DNA of 64,000 nucleotides from Nectonema munidae (taxonomy: Eukaryota > Nematomorpha > Nectonematoida > Nectonematidae), in assembly GCA_030549495.1 (NCBI GenBank), contig JAUIRK010000909.1, positions 952,554 to 1,016,553 of the forward strand, given 5' to 3'. The notes below the pieces were generated by a model. The model searched no databases, was not told the origin of the DNA, and was given only the letters and a program-made list of their open reading frames with translations. Of the stretch, positions 26,001 to 41,000 are shown piece by piece. Made by a program: the position numbers and the translations under genes. How positions within the stretch are numbered: the stretch's first letter is position 1; every line of letters begins with the position of its first letter.

Positions 26001-29000
26001 AGTTTTAGATTAAAATGAGTTTTGCAAACGAAAAATTTAAATTTCTTGATAGTGCTCTGGAGTATATTGAAAACACAAAAGATGAAAGTCTATCTCTTGT
26101 CATTGTTCCTCCTGAAAATGAAAAAGCAAAGGAAAGTGAAGAAGAATATGATGATGATATTTTGTTAGAAGAAACGATGCCAAAGGAAGTTTGTGGTGAA
26201 TTAGAGGTAATGAAAGACGAAGAAAACGAGAGTAATTTTTTTATGAAGAATAATTGCGATAAAAAAGAAGATTTATCACTACAAGCTCATTGTTTTGTTG
26301 CTGATAAAATTGGACAACACCACATGGGAAAAGATGCTCATGAAATCTTTGAACTTTTTTTTTATACATGAAATGCTTGCTCACATTGTTGAACAAACAA
26401 ATTTGTATGCAAGAAGAGACAAAAATGAGCCAAATTTCAAGACAAATGAAAATGAAATTTGTAAGTTTTTAGGATTGATTCTTCTAAGTGGTATTCACGT
26501 GCTTCCTTCAGAAAATGATTGTTGGTCCACCCATGATTTGTTATCTGCTCCAATTTTCACGAAAACAATGTCCAGAGATAATTTTAAAAAAATTAAAAAA
26601 TATATTCATCTTGCTGACAATCAAAACTTAGGCAATTCAAAACTCGCCAAGGTGAAACCTTTTTTAGATATGTTGAAAAAATCATGTCAACAATTTGGAA
26701 TTTTCCACGAGTTTTTATGCGTTGATGAATGCATGGTTCCATATAGAGGTCTGCACAGTGCAAAACAATTTATAAAAAAACAAGCCCATCAAGTTTGGAT
26801 ACAAAATATGGATGATGTGCAGTAGTGACGGATTTCCATATAATTTTTCAATATATTGCGGAAAAGAAAATAAAAGAAGTAGGCCTCTTGCTTTCGACGT
26901 TGTTCAGAAAATGAGTGAGCCTATAAAAGAACCAAATAGACATGTGGTCTTTTTTGACAATTTTTTTACAAGCTATTCTCTTTAATCGGATTTAGCTTCA
27001 AAAAACATAAGAGCATGTGGTACAATAAGGGAAAATCGAACAGCAAAATGTCCTTTGTTGGACTCTAAAGAATTGAAGAAGAATGAACGTGGACAGTTTG
27101 ATTATCGTTCAGACGGTGTTGTTATTTGCGTGAAATGGAAGGATAGCTCAGTCGTTACTTTAGCAAGCAAATTACGCGTTATCTCCTATAGGCAAAGCTG
27201 AAAGAAGATCAAAATCCAAAAAAAGGACAACGATTCTACAACCATATATTGTAAAAATGTACAATACTGGTATGGGTGGAGTAGATCAGTGTGATCGTTT
27301 TCTTTCATCATATAGACCAAAATTGAGATCTAAAAAATGGTGGTGGAATTTATTTTCACACACAATAAACTTATCCGTTGTGGCTTCTTTTAAATTTTTT
27401 AAGATAATAAATCAAAATTCTACGATATCTCATTTAGAATTCAGAAAAGAAATCATTAGTTATCTTTTAAAAGCTGAAACTGAAAGAAAAGGTGGCCATA
27501 ATGCCCCAGTCCCAAAATCAGTAAGATATGATGGAATAAATCACTATTTAGGTGATATAAACCAAGGAAGATGTGTAGTTTGCACGAAAAACACGCGGCT
27601 TTTGTGTTTAATATGTGAAAAAAGACTGCATAAAAAATGTTTTGACGCCTATCACCTCAAATGATACTTTTCTTTATTAATTTTCAAAATTTTATTTGTA
27701 TAAATAAAGTTTTCGTTGAAAATTTGGGTTTTAATTGAATTTTTTGAAAAAACATACTTAACTGTCTAACGTTTTTTTGATTTTAAATTTTAGTAATACT
27801 ATACATTAAGTTTATTCTATTTAATTTTTTTCAAAAAAAAAATTTTTATTACTATATTCCGTCTTTAAAGGGTACTCAAGAGAAAGTGATTGTAGATAAA
27901 TATATTCTTTTAAATTCTACCAGTAATGAATGTTGCAGATATCAATAAACACAGATAAAATTCTGTGTTGTGTGGGTCATTTTTAATGCAGGACTCAAAC
28001 ACACACTAATGGTCACTTAAAACAAGTCTAATGTTAATGCGCTTATTTGACTCGTCCAAAAAATTCACTCTCATCCTCTGGAAAAACGAGGTTTGCAAAA
28101 TGAATAAAAAAAATTTAATATTTAATTTTTTTTATGAAAATTTTTAATTTCTAAAGGTTACTTCAACTAAAACAAAAAAGTATTCTTTTTGTGGTTAACA
28201 GAAAAAAAAAAGAGACAAGGTTATATATGGCAGGATTAGATAAAAATTGTATTGATAAACAAAACAAGATAAAAACAATAACTTAAAAAAATAGAGAAGA
28301 AAAAGAAAAATCACGAAAAGATGAAAAAACGTTTTTATTTTAGCTTGTTAGCCAAAGTAAGATTGCAATGGGAAATTTAAAAAGGGTTTGAAAAGTTAAG
28401 AATAAGCGAGACACAATTTATAAAATTATCAAGTTATATTACTTACCTGCTATACACACAAATCAAATCAAATTGAAAAAGAAATAGGGGTATGAAGTAA
28501 AATAATGAAAGCAAATATGTTTTTCACATAAGATAAATTTAACAACTATTATTATCTTTTAGGAGTTTTAACAACTATTATTATCTTTTAGGAGCGCGAA
28601 TATTAACCCATTAAGTGCCATAGAAATCAGACGATATTTAAAAAAACGCAGACGATTTATATTCAAAGTCATGGAAAAAAGCAAACGAAGATGAAATTAC
28701 TTATGTTCCCTCCCAAATGGGAACATTGGGACTTAATGGGTTAAACTTACTTTGGATTTTGCTGAGAACTGAAAACATATGAAATTATTGGAGGTCTCTC
28801 TTGTTCATTTTTGGAACTTGAAGAATATAACAAATCCATATATTCTTCTTGGAAAGAAGGGCAAAAACTTTCTGGAATATTTTGGTTAGAATCGAGTTTA
28901 GATAATACATCAGAAAATGAGTCGCAACTAGATTTAGATTTTTCTGTTTTAGATGAAGCCACGTGTTGTGTCACGTGTTCACATATATCAGATTGGTTGG

Positions 29001-32000
29001 GAGATGCTGCACCACAAACTCCACACATGTAGCTAAACCTTTCGTCTGTTTGATTCTAAAAACAAATTGCTGTTTAAAGTATAAAATAACATCTATAACT
29101 TAAATACAGGAGCAAATATACTGCTTTAAATATTCGAATTTATAAACATTTAAGTAAAATAAATATAAAAAATCTAAAGAAGCGGGTGGAAAAAACTTTT
29201 ATTCAAAGAATGGAAAAGATGAAATTAGAAGTTATTTCATACAAACATTAAATTTCGGCTCCATAGTTAACCAGGTCTTCATCTTAGTAGGCAAAAATAA
29301 TGATTTAAAATAAGTCACTGACTTGGTCATATTTATTTTTGTTCTTTTTTAACGCTAAGAAATAGTAACATAAATGAAAATATAATCTAAATTACAAAAT
29401 GTTGATTGAACTCTGTAAAAATTATATCATCAAATTCGTTTCTGAGTGAGTAAATAAAAAAAGTACATCATTTACTTAATTTTACGCCTAAGCTTTGCCT
29501 ATTTTGATCTTCACTAATTCCAAATCTTCTGTCTCAATTCGCTTTCTACTACCTCTTTTTAAGTTATTCTGAGTCTTCACTTGTATTTGCCTTTAGGTTG
29601 CTCCACACAAAACTTTTCTAATAAACTCATTTTTTATGTCTCACTGATATTTAGTCAACATTTCTCAGCTTCCTCCAAGGTACAACTTTGATCACTATAA
29701 AATAAACTGGACCTAATAAAACTTTGGTATAACTGACCTCTTAAACGTATAGATTAAGTATTACTACACAAAAGACTGTTTAAAGACTAAAATTTCTTTC
29801 AAGCTAGCCTTATTATATGCTTTATTGATTTGCTTAAGCTCCTGCTACAAATAAGAAATTTGATCAACTCTTTTCAATTTTACTCCATCTACAGCTAATT
29901 TTTCATCCAATTCTACTATTTAAGGATTCGAACTCAAATTATGTATTTACTAGAGGCAATTCAAGAATCATTGTTAAAAGAAAGGAATTGAGATGACTCG
30001 TTTGAAAGAGAAATTGAAAAATATATATCTTATATAAAATAAAAAAGTGTTAAAAATATCAGACATCAGAATAATTTTGAGAAACCTATATTTGGAGAAT
30101 CTATTGCATAATATTTTTATAGGAATATAATTTAAACTTTTACTTAAGCACCATAATATGGAAAGCACTAGGTATAATGATTCAATGAATGGATGGCGTT
30201 GGAGTTGTACTATATTTTAATCATTGTAAACTAATCTTAGCGCGTATATAAGATATACCAAAAAGTTGAAATTACATTTGTGAAGAAAAGATCAAAATTT
30301 TTAAATAGGAAAGATGATATCGAAAAATAGAAAAAGAGTACTTTAAAAATGTGATGCAATGAAGGCATTGGATTCGTGGAAGGGTATAAAGAATGATGAG
30401 TTTTCGAATATGTCTTATCCTCTGCTTGTGAAATTGGTATAGGAGTAAGTATATTTTGGTTTAAATCATCTCGCGAAAGGGAACTTATCTTGTTAAATTC
30501 AGACGATACCACACTCACGATATTTTTGCTTATAGTAGATGAACAAATTTCAGAGAGGGGAAGAAAAGTTTCTAAAGGTGTAAGGGGAAGCGCATATGTT
30601 TCAACTGTTGATAAGTCAGAGAATTCTTTAATAGGATCCAGCGAATCACCAGTAGCTAAATTTTTTTCATCACTTAAAGCAGTAGCGCAATAGGAATTAG
30701 AAGTGTTAGGATAGTAAAGAGGATTATCGGAATCATCGTTGATGATAGCTGAGAGATGACTGGATAAATCAGTGTATTGCTTTAGAGAATCAGAAGATTT
30801 GTCTCCAATATAAATCGGTCCTTTGACGTCAAAATTTCGGAGACTTTGATTTTTAAAGTGAATTTTAATATGATTTTTGCAGCTTAGAGAGGTTTTGAAA
30901 GGATGATAACAGTATGGACAAAGAAAAGGCTTTTCCTAAGTAAAAATAAATAAATTAAAAACTTTGTATACTTTACCAGAAAAATAATATAACATTTCAT
31001 GCACACATAGTTCCATGAAAAATAGTTGGTCCAAAGTTGCATTGGTCTTAGTGGGGAGTGGTGCACAGGAGGAAATAACTAAATTCTGAATATTAGCTTT
31101 TTCTTATCATTATTAATATTTAAATAGTATTCAAGTTAGTGAGAGTACTCCTATAATTTTTAAATTGTTTAGTTATATAGTATGTTACCTCGTTCTCCAT
31201 AGCTAATACTCGACATTTTACAGTATATATGTTGACACCATCAAAAAGATATACGATTGCAGTTAAACTTGAAAATGTAAATGTGCGCCAAATATAGAAC
31301 ATATCCATTCTTTGATATCAATATTGTATTACTCTGTAAAAATAAGTGATCGTCATTAATTCAGAGTTCAAACACTTATTACTTGGCCAGCAAGCGCCAG
31401 AACAAACATACAAGACGGTATACAGCTGAAATTCATGAATTTGGTCCCGCACCCATCTCATTCCACACAATATTGGCTACTGGTAAAGCGTCCTAGTATG
31501 CCTGTCATGCTAAGGGCGGGCACTAGCATGTGTAGTGTTTGGTGAGCGGTTGTGTTTTTGTGTCTGTACATATATGCATATTGTATATACATGTTTGCCG
31601 TGGCGTATTCAGAAAATATAGACCAATGAACGTATGTATGTGACTAGTATACTCCCACTTTTGACAAAAAGAAAGGAAGAAAAAGATTAAATAATAATAA
31701 TAAGGACTTACTTTGCTATGTGAAGTCATATGACGCCTCAAACTACCACCCGTTGTGAATGAGCTAGAGCATTGGCTGCAAAAAAACTTCTTGTAACCAG
31801 TATGAGTCAACATATGTGTCTTTAAAATGCCATTTGACATGAAGGACTTGGGGCATTCAGAGCACTTGAAAGGCCTTTCTCCTTTAAGAAAAAAATCAAC
31901 CGTGCATAACTCTTTATTATTATATCGTGAGTTTCTTTATTAATTGCATTACATTTAAACGATTTCCAAATGAGCTAAGACGAGTAGGACATCAAAATGA

Positions 32001-35000
32001 CATTGAACGTTTATTTAAATATGCGGGTAATAAACTTTCAATTCAATAGGGTAGATAGGCTAGCAGATATCCATTGTAAATAGAGAAAGTTTATCAAGAG
32101 ACATTTGAAAATTTATGAAGACCTTCATTTTGAATAATATTTCTATTGTTAAGCATGTAAAACATTTTACAAAAAAAAAGAACTCTACAAATATAAATTC
32201 TGATTGCATAAATAAAAATTTAGGTTGCCAAAAAGCTTATCATTACAAATATATACAAAATATTGAAAAATTATACATTCAAGCCGAAACTATATTCCAA
32301 CTTAACCCTCGCAAGACGGATCATTTTAAACCAACTCGGAAGACGGATCTATGCCGTAAAACTCCCAAAAAAAAATTTAAGTAAAAGCTTCAAATTTTGA
32401 CTTTATTGTCAATAACTTTTTTTGATATTTTCAAAGATATAATTTTTACCGTCTTATTTCTTTTATTATGTTTGTTATAGAAATTTTCACCAAAATAGTT
32501 AACGCCATCTATATTTTTTTTCTGAAAAATGCCACTAGACTTTTTTAAATCTGTTTTTCATTATGTTCAATTAATCATTAGCAAAAAATTAATTTTTTGT
32601 GCATATTTTTCTCATTACACTTAGTTCATGTATTTTTTGTAAAAAAAATTAACGCTATCTATTCAAAAAGAAGAAGTATCATTTGAACGTCTGGAATTTA
32701 CTGGAGGTTTAACACTTTTCATAAGTAAAATCCAATAATTCACATAAATCTTTTAGTGAAATCTATTTGTAAACACATTTTTGTTGATGAGAAAACGCAT
32801 GAAGCTAAACTAGCAGAGAAAAGATTCATAATAAAACATACAAGCTGTTGATTTATATAACAACATTACATATATAACTTGCATACATTAGGAATCATAT
32901 AAAATTGAAGTTTGTTTATGTATGTGCAATATTTATATCGATACTTTACCATATCGAATATGTTGAAATGTAAACATTTTATCAAAAAAGCCACATGTTT
33001 ATGCGCCACAGTTTCATGCTGACTGTTTTATCTATGTATGTGATGGCACATGTGCTAACTAAAGAATTTGTATTGATGCTAGCAGAATATCATCGTTGCG
33101 TTGAAGTGAGTGAAATTGTTATCTGTATAATCTTGAAAATCCTTGATTGAAAATTGGTTTTTTGCTATTGAATACATTTCATTGCGTTTTTGCTAATATC
33201 GCGACGTATTTTCCACTCATATGTCTTCAAATAGCTCCTCTTCGAACACGGTATCCAGTAGTGATTTTTCTGATTACTGGAACACGGAAGACTACTCAAA
33301 TAGCAGTTCAAGTTTTCGAAGACATTGATCTTCCGTCTTATGATAGTCTTTCTGCTCCAGATGGTACTATTTACCGATGAAATCATTTTTCTAGCGTTGG
33401 AAGACCTATTTCGCAAAATATAAGAAATGTATATTCTGATCCTGATGGGCCAAAAGGAGAGGCCAAAAATCTAACTGACTCTCTCAAAATATTTAATCTA
33501 TTTTTCACTCAAGAGTTATTACTGCATTTTTTTCCTGCACAAAACTAAAAATGGATCACTTTTATCGGTAAGTTTTTTATTATTTTCAACAGATTTATAC
33601 TTATTTGACAAACTTATTGATTATAGTTTAGTAGTTTTTGTATTTTATATAAAAGTCAAAAAAATTGAATGTCTAATTGCAATTTTTTACTACATTTTGT
33701 CCTTTATAGTAGTAAAAATTCCCCTTAAAAATTTGTATTATTTTATTAATTCATAAATTCATTTGCTTTGACGACAAAACCCAAAGAAATTCATCAGATA
33801 AACTTTCTGCAATAAAATGTTTATATGATCACTTTTCTCACATTTATGGTAAGTATTATACTCCTCAAGATTACGTAACCATTGACGAGCAACTTGTAAA
33901 GTTCAGAGGAAGTACTTCTTTGAAAATATATGATCAATCTAAGCCTGGCCGCTATGGTATAAAATGTTACCACTGTAACGATGCTCGCTATTATGTCTTT
34001 AAACCTGAAATCTATATACCTGGTTTACCTGACAAAAACTACTTTTCTTCTGAAGAAATAGTTAAACGACTAGTTTTGGGATCTAATATACCTAAAGGAT
34101 GTGGTATTTACATGGATCGTTTTTTTACATCCCATACTTTATGTAAATGGGCAAATAATAATGGTTATACTCTTTGTGGAACTGTCAGAGCTACACGAAG
34201 ATTTATGCCCCACATAATCAGACCTAGTTATTTGAAAGACTTGAAACTTGCTGAGTATGAAAGTAAATTTTTATACAGCGAACATGCATCGCTTACTGCA
34301 TATATACCTCACAAACACGCAAGAAAAAACTTCAAAGTAGTGTATATCCTTTCATCACAGCACTTTGGTAAAATAGAGGTGGTAGGAGAACGAAGTAAGC
34401 CAGAAACTATTTTAGAATACAAGTTTAAATCTAGAGTTGACATTGCAAACAAGATGCTTAGAGAGTTTACATGTTACAAGCCTCTAAGAAAATGGCCGTT
34501 TTTATTTTTTGCAACTATCTAGACATTTCAGCTCACAATAGTTGGATAATTTTACAGCATAATTCTCCTCAACAATTTCCATCAACTCGTAAAAGTGGGA
34601 GAAAGTATTTTTTGCGAGATCTATCTCTGAAGCTTAGCGAACTTTCCATGAAAGTGAGGCAAAACGATTCTTTTACGCATAGTGTGACAAGAGATTTGAT
34701 TAGATTTTTCGGTATTGAAGAAGATTTTGTTGTCCCCACAACATCTACTCGTGGTTATTGTTATGTTTCCTCATGCATGCCGAAAAAAAGAGGAACTAGA
34801 AAATGTTATAGATGTAAAAAGCCCATATGTAAAATTCATACAAATTTTTTCTGCCATAATTGCTCGTAGTTTAGAATTTTTGAAATTGTATATGCTTTAA
34901 TTTTTATTCTTACTTTAGAAAATAAAGTATTGCTTTATAATTTTTTTTAATCATTTTTTTTTTCAAGTTTTTTTTAAATTGGGCTTTTTTATTTAGTGAA

Positions 35001-38000
35001 AAAATAACATAAACAAGAATACATGAAAACTATGAAAAAATCAATCTAAAATAAAGAAAGATAAAATTCAAATAAAATTGTCTTTATCCAAAAATCGAAT
35101 ATTGTCATATCAAGATATTTGAAACATTTTTCCCTGTATAAAATCTTTGTTATTCTAAATGTTAACAACCAGATCATAATTTATAATGTTTTAACTACTT
35201 CAAAAAAGAATATTTGAAAAAATATGAGAATCATAGTTTTTTCAATTTTTAAAGTTTTCTGGTGGCGTTAATTTTTTTGTTTTTTCCATGTATGGACTAA
35301 TTTGTTTTTTCAGTAAATAAAAAACAGCAAAATTTGTTATTTCACATTATTTTAATAATTTACATGTTAATTTTATATTAGGTTATATACTTAATAATCG
35401 ATGAAATCAAGCTTTGAAAATTTGAGTTGACGTAAAACTCCCGCTGCGAGGGTACTTACTGAATTAAATTTTTCCCACATACAACATTTTTTGGCATTTA
35501 GAGGATCATCACAACGGATTGAAGATCCAAACAATGGTAACTTCCTAGGTCTGATTGAGCTGCTATAAGATGGGATCCTTTCTCCAAGAACATGTACAAA
35601 AGGTTAAGGAATACCAGGAAAAAGGCTAACGTCTCAAGTTCATTATCTATCATCAGAGTCCCAAATGAATTATTTCAAAATGTTCTACCCTAGTAAAGCA
35701 AAATATTTTTTATAAAGAAGAGCTTCAAAATATTATGCTTAAATTTCTTCTGCTTTATACTAGATATTGTCTGATTATTCTGGTCGTTAACAGGTAAAAA
35801 TCAAGAAATTGTCTGCATCCGTTAAAACTGACAATGGGGTGAAATGGTTTAAGAAAGTCATTTAGTATTTTACATAAGAATAATTTTCTTAAAATTTGGC
35901 AAAAACTCTGATAGTATCAAATGTTATTACAAATTTACAATTTTTCAAATGTTGTAATTTTTATATTTTTATCATTAAAAATTGTTTTTAGCAATTGAGT
36001 AAAATATTTTTGAAAACCATCAAGGGATTGCCTCTAAAACATTACTATTACTTATTAAAGGAATCTATCAAGGGAAATATGTTTTTATCTCCTATTGTAG
36101 ACATAACAGCATACAGATATTAATAAAAGAATATAAGGAATAAAAAGTATGTTGAAAGTATATGCCTAGAAAAGTGGTTCACAACCTTTTTTACACTGTG
36201 GAAACTTTGTTGAACTTTAGAAACTTCAAGCCCCCCATATGATAAAATCTAATATTTCAACAGTCTTTAGGTTTAAAGACAGCATTTTATTTTAATATAT
36301 TTGCATAAATACAGCTTAGCAACATAACTATAAAAAGGATTGCATACAAATTACATTGTATTAGTGAAAATAAAGGTATATACGTTTTTAAAGTACTTTA
36401 AAGTATATAAGTTAACAATATTGACGCTTGGATTTTGGTTTCCTTGCCAAAATTGTGAGAAAAGTAAAAACTATTAAGATCGAATAAAACCTATAAAATA
36501 CTATATTTTAATAACAATAGCAAAACATGTACAAAAAGTGCTTAGAAGCTTTTAAAGCAGGAAAGTGATTTAAAGAAATAAAGGATAATTCTTGTAATGT
36601 AATAATATATGTATATATTTGGCACAACCCTTCAACCAAGCTCCAAACTCTATGCGCCAAGACACACTGGTTTGGAAGCACTGGTCTAGACTGTTAACTG
36701 AAATTCGCTGTCATCCGCCATTACAATGAATGCTTTAAGAATAAAAATGATGAAAAATTTAAAATAATTACCTGTATGCTTTCTATAATGTTCTTTCAAG
36801 TGACTAGATTTTTTAAATCTACTTGGGCATTTTGTGCAAGGGTATGGCCTTTCCAGGACATGATTGAAAGCTTCTGTGAATAATGGTGGTTTTTGGGAAT
36901 TCTTCTTATTTCCATTGAGCAATAGCATAAAAGAAAAAGAATATAAGAATAATCGAAGGAATATACTATATAAATTGACATTACGTAACGATTAATAACA
37001 CTGCCATGCATAGTTTTTGAGGTTAGTATAAGCTTTTGTCGGTACATTTTGCATGTTGATCTCAAAAACATTATCCATTTTGCACAATCAGGTGAGAATT
37101 TTGTGCTATTGCATTTTAAGAGGACATTCGGGTAAAATATTTGCATTGGCAAACCTCACAGAAAATATTTCAGCCAGTTTTAATGCCCTTATGATGCATT
37201 TAAATACACCCACGTGCTCGCCAGCCATTTAAATATCCGCTGTCACGGCAAGGAAAAGACCTAATTTCTTTTTCATCTCGTGGTACATGGCATGTACTAG
37301 CACCCCCCTCCCGATGTGCCTCTAAAGTCTAGAACCTCAGTCAGTGTCTCTTCAGACTTCAAGAAAGTGGGAGTGTGTGTGTCTCTCTCTTACACACACA
37401 AGCATATTTCTAATCATATACACACTGAATAGGTTTTGCTATGTCTGCGGTTGTGTACCAATGACAGGCCTACAGTGAACCATTACTACACTAGTGTAAA
37501 TCTTATATCATGCATACATTGGAATGAAACTTGGAGACCAAGATAAAGCTTTTGCCCCTCACAGGTGTTAAAAATCTGGGGAACTGGAGGAACAAGAAGA
37601 TGCAACGTTTTCCATTTGCATTCCTATGGTATGGAAGGAAGGCAGAGATCATATCAGGGATTGTTACTTCTGCAAGACACCTTTGGGGTGAGTTATACTA
37701 ATACATCAATACTAATATATCAAATACCATAAGTTCACGCATTCTTAAATATATCTAAGTTAATATGTAATGCTATCTTGATACTAAATCTTTTGTTCAC
37801 ATTTAAGGTATAAACAGGAAGAACAAACATCATGTTAAGAGTTTCTCTTGGACCAGTAATACCAATTCCAACTCTATCAGAAAACTATAGGGACATGATA
37901 CTCATGACAATCATGATATGGATGAATCTAGTACACACATGCCCACAGCTTCTGCAAAAGAGTCCATAGCCTTCATTCAAGCTGAGTTGAATGATTTAAC

Positions 38001-41000
38001 AAGAGACTTGTGTTTGTCTAAGGAGTCAGCTCAACGGTACCATAACAGTGAGAAGAAATTTTGTAGGTTCAATTTTGACAAGGAAACTTCATTGGTGTAT
38101 TGCAACAATATCAGTGGACTCATTGCAGCTATGGCAATAGCGTACAATTCATCAGAGTGGCGCCTCCTCATTGACTCATCAAAAAGAAGCTTGGAAGCTG
38201 TGTTGTTGTTCAATGGAAAATGGAAATCAGATCGCGTCTGTTCGGGTGGGGCATTCAGTGCAGATGGATAATAATTACAACATGGAGTTAACTACTCTGA
38301 AGTATAAAGACCAGATTTGGAGATATGTGGAGACTAAAAGGTAAATTAATTTTAGATTTAACTGTTCTGGTAAACATATTTTTATTCCGTTTCTTCCACG
38401 GGTTGTCCTTGGTGATGGGACAACAAAATGGTTACACCCATGGTTCCTCTATCTGTCGCATAGTCGAGCAGACAAGCAGCACTACATGCACCATGACTGG
38501 CCTGCAAGAAGTGGGCATACTTCAGGTTTTCACAATGTTGTTTCCTATGCCATGGATCCGTAGAACATTCTCTTTCCGCCATTCCACATTAAACTCGGTC
38601 TGCTCAAAAACTTTCTAAAAAAGCTCAGGCTTTCAATTTTCTGAAAGAAAAATTTCCAAAAGTCTGTGAGACAAAGATAAATGCAGGATTTTTGATGGTT
38701 CTCAGATCATAAAGATTTCGAAGATCCCAAGTTTGATTTCTGTATGGATGTAAATGAAGAGCCCGGCATGCCTTTAAGTCTATTGTCCCCAATTTCTTGA
38801 GAACTAGAGAAGTCCAGAGCATGAACGAGTTGTTGAGGACCCACTTCACAAAGTTCTTAGTGCACGCATGTACAACAAGATGTACTTTCTCAGCTCCCAC
38901 TTGAACTACTTTCCAGAGAACTGTGGTGACGCAAGAAATTCTCTGAGATAACGATATAGGCTTCTTATAATATATTTTGCGTAAAAATTTTGACATCATA
39001 TATAAAAATTCCGATTTTTTTCCAAATTCCAAAAGAATAAAAATCTGACATGATTGGGCAAAAAATGAATGGCATTTTTGGAATCAGCAGGCAAAATACA
39101 TTTAAAAAAAAATCAGCTAAAAAAACCCGCATTTGATGAATTTTTTTCAAATGCAGCCGAGTATAATGAGCCTATCTCGGTTGAATTATGACTACAAATC
39201 TATACGAGTATATAATTCTTTAATACTAATTGCTTAAACCAAAAAATCTCAAAACGAAAAATTTTAGTTTGGATAGTTTTTCATTTTCTCCATTTCTATA
39301 TGAAAAAATGGTAAATTTTTGATATTAAAAATCGTGTAACTTTAAATAAAAAGTATTTTGAATGAACTGTGCTATATTAAGCGTGCAAAGTCTAAATAAA
39401 ACATAACACTTCATCACAAAAGTTGTCTACTTAAAAGGAAATCAAAATGAAAATAATTCCAATCCAAATAATTAGAGGATAAGCAAAACCATTATTCTAA
39501 ATATATTAAGTTAAATTTCAGGTCAGGTATAAGAGAGATGGCAGAGTATGCTTAACCGGTTATCGACCACAGTGAACCTATGTCGACTTTACAAAAATAT
39601 GAATCGTCTGCTTTAATAAATGCTTTTTAATACAAATCTTCTGCTTTACATTAGATATCGTCTGCTTATTCTGGCCTATAACGGGTTAATATTGTGCATT
39701 AGACTGTCAAACAATTTTTAACAATTTCTACTACAAATATTACATAATATGATTAAAATCTGTACTTTGTGATAAACGCGCTTTTTTTTGAAAAATATAT
39801 AGACATTTTGAGAAAGGAAGTAAACTTCTCTAAAATTGGCGGTAAATTTTATTGTATCAAATTAAATTCTCTAATGGTTATATAGAGTATTGTGTGAAAA
39901 ACGTTAGCACCTGATGCGAAGTTAACAAAATAATTAAAACAACTAACATTATTTTGAATAGCGGATAAAGTTGAGGTAAAAGAAGAGGGAACATCTCCGC
40001 TCGTTCGCTGTACGGGGACATTTTGTTTTCGGAAAAGATCATTCTCCTTTGTGAAATCTGATTTGACGTGTAAACTAATATGATTATCTCTTTGTCCTGA
40101 AGTTCGAAAACCTTTTCCGCATATTGAACATAAAAAAGGCTTTATACCTAAAATTTTAAGTCATAATCGATTATTATCAGAAGTAAAAATAATTGTTTAT
40201 AAAACTAAAAGTTAAAACCCTTTCAGGCACAAGGTGTCGCCCGCCAATCAGTCACGAAATAAAAGTGACCTATTTTAAGTTATATAAGGGTTGATTCAAA
40301 AGAAAAATATGCGATAAAATTTGGAAAGCCAATGTCTAAAAGAATTTAGAAACTTTCTCAAAATATTGTCTCAAAAACTATCTATAATAAGGAAAAAAAG
40401 TTTGTAAAAAGATTGTATTGTAAAAAGCATTCGAAAGTATGCGAAAACGTAATATTTTAAAGTTTATGTGTTCTAAATTATAACATTAGGATTTAAAAAA
40501 TTTGTATGTTATATATATAGATAAAAAATCACTTTTTGATGAGTCGTTTTTACACCAAGGAGAACTGAAAATTTCCTTAATTCATCAGCAAGAGGGAAGA
40601 GCGATGGGGCAAGTGGGTAATTTGAAATATATTCTTCATTATAGATTATTAAAAAAACATATTTCATCACTGACATAATCATTAAAGTATTAAAGCTTTA
40701 CACACATATAATAGAGTCATTGTACGCCTATCTCAATATTTTTTTTCTATTTTCATTTATTCGATATGTTTCTTCCCCTTTCTTTTTAAGTTATATTTTA
40801 TTTACCTAAATTGATTTTATTCTCTTCCAATGTACTTCTACTATCAAATTCCAATAAAAAAGTCTTTTGCTTCACTGACTTTTTACTAGTTCAAAAAGCC
40901 GACTTCAAGCATGCGAATTAACTATTCAAAGTAAAGTAAATTGAGTAAGTATGTAATTTAGCAACTACTTGACGCGTTAATGATACAAGCAATTCCAGTG

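Noticed and set aside
28811-29032. 73-codon plus-strand frame
   Set aside because: Exact shadow of exon 16.
30490-30693. 67-codon plus-strand frame
   Set aside because: Shadow of the long spacer in exon 15.
37190-37540. GC-richer region with TGTGTGTGTCTCTCTCTTAC repeats upstream of the 37.5-kb relic
   Set aside because: May be the leader of that repeat, but no defined end or promoter motif supports a separate feature.
40741-40910. Pyrimidine-rich stretch on the plus strand
   Set aside because: No exon follows on the plus strand and it is on the wrong strand for the gene.
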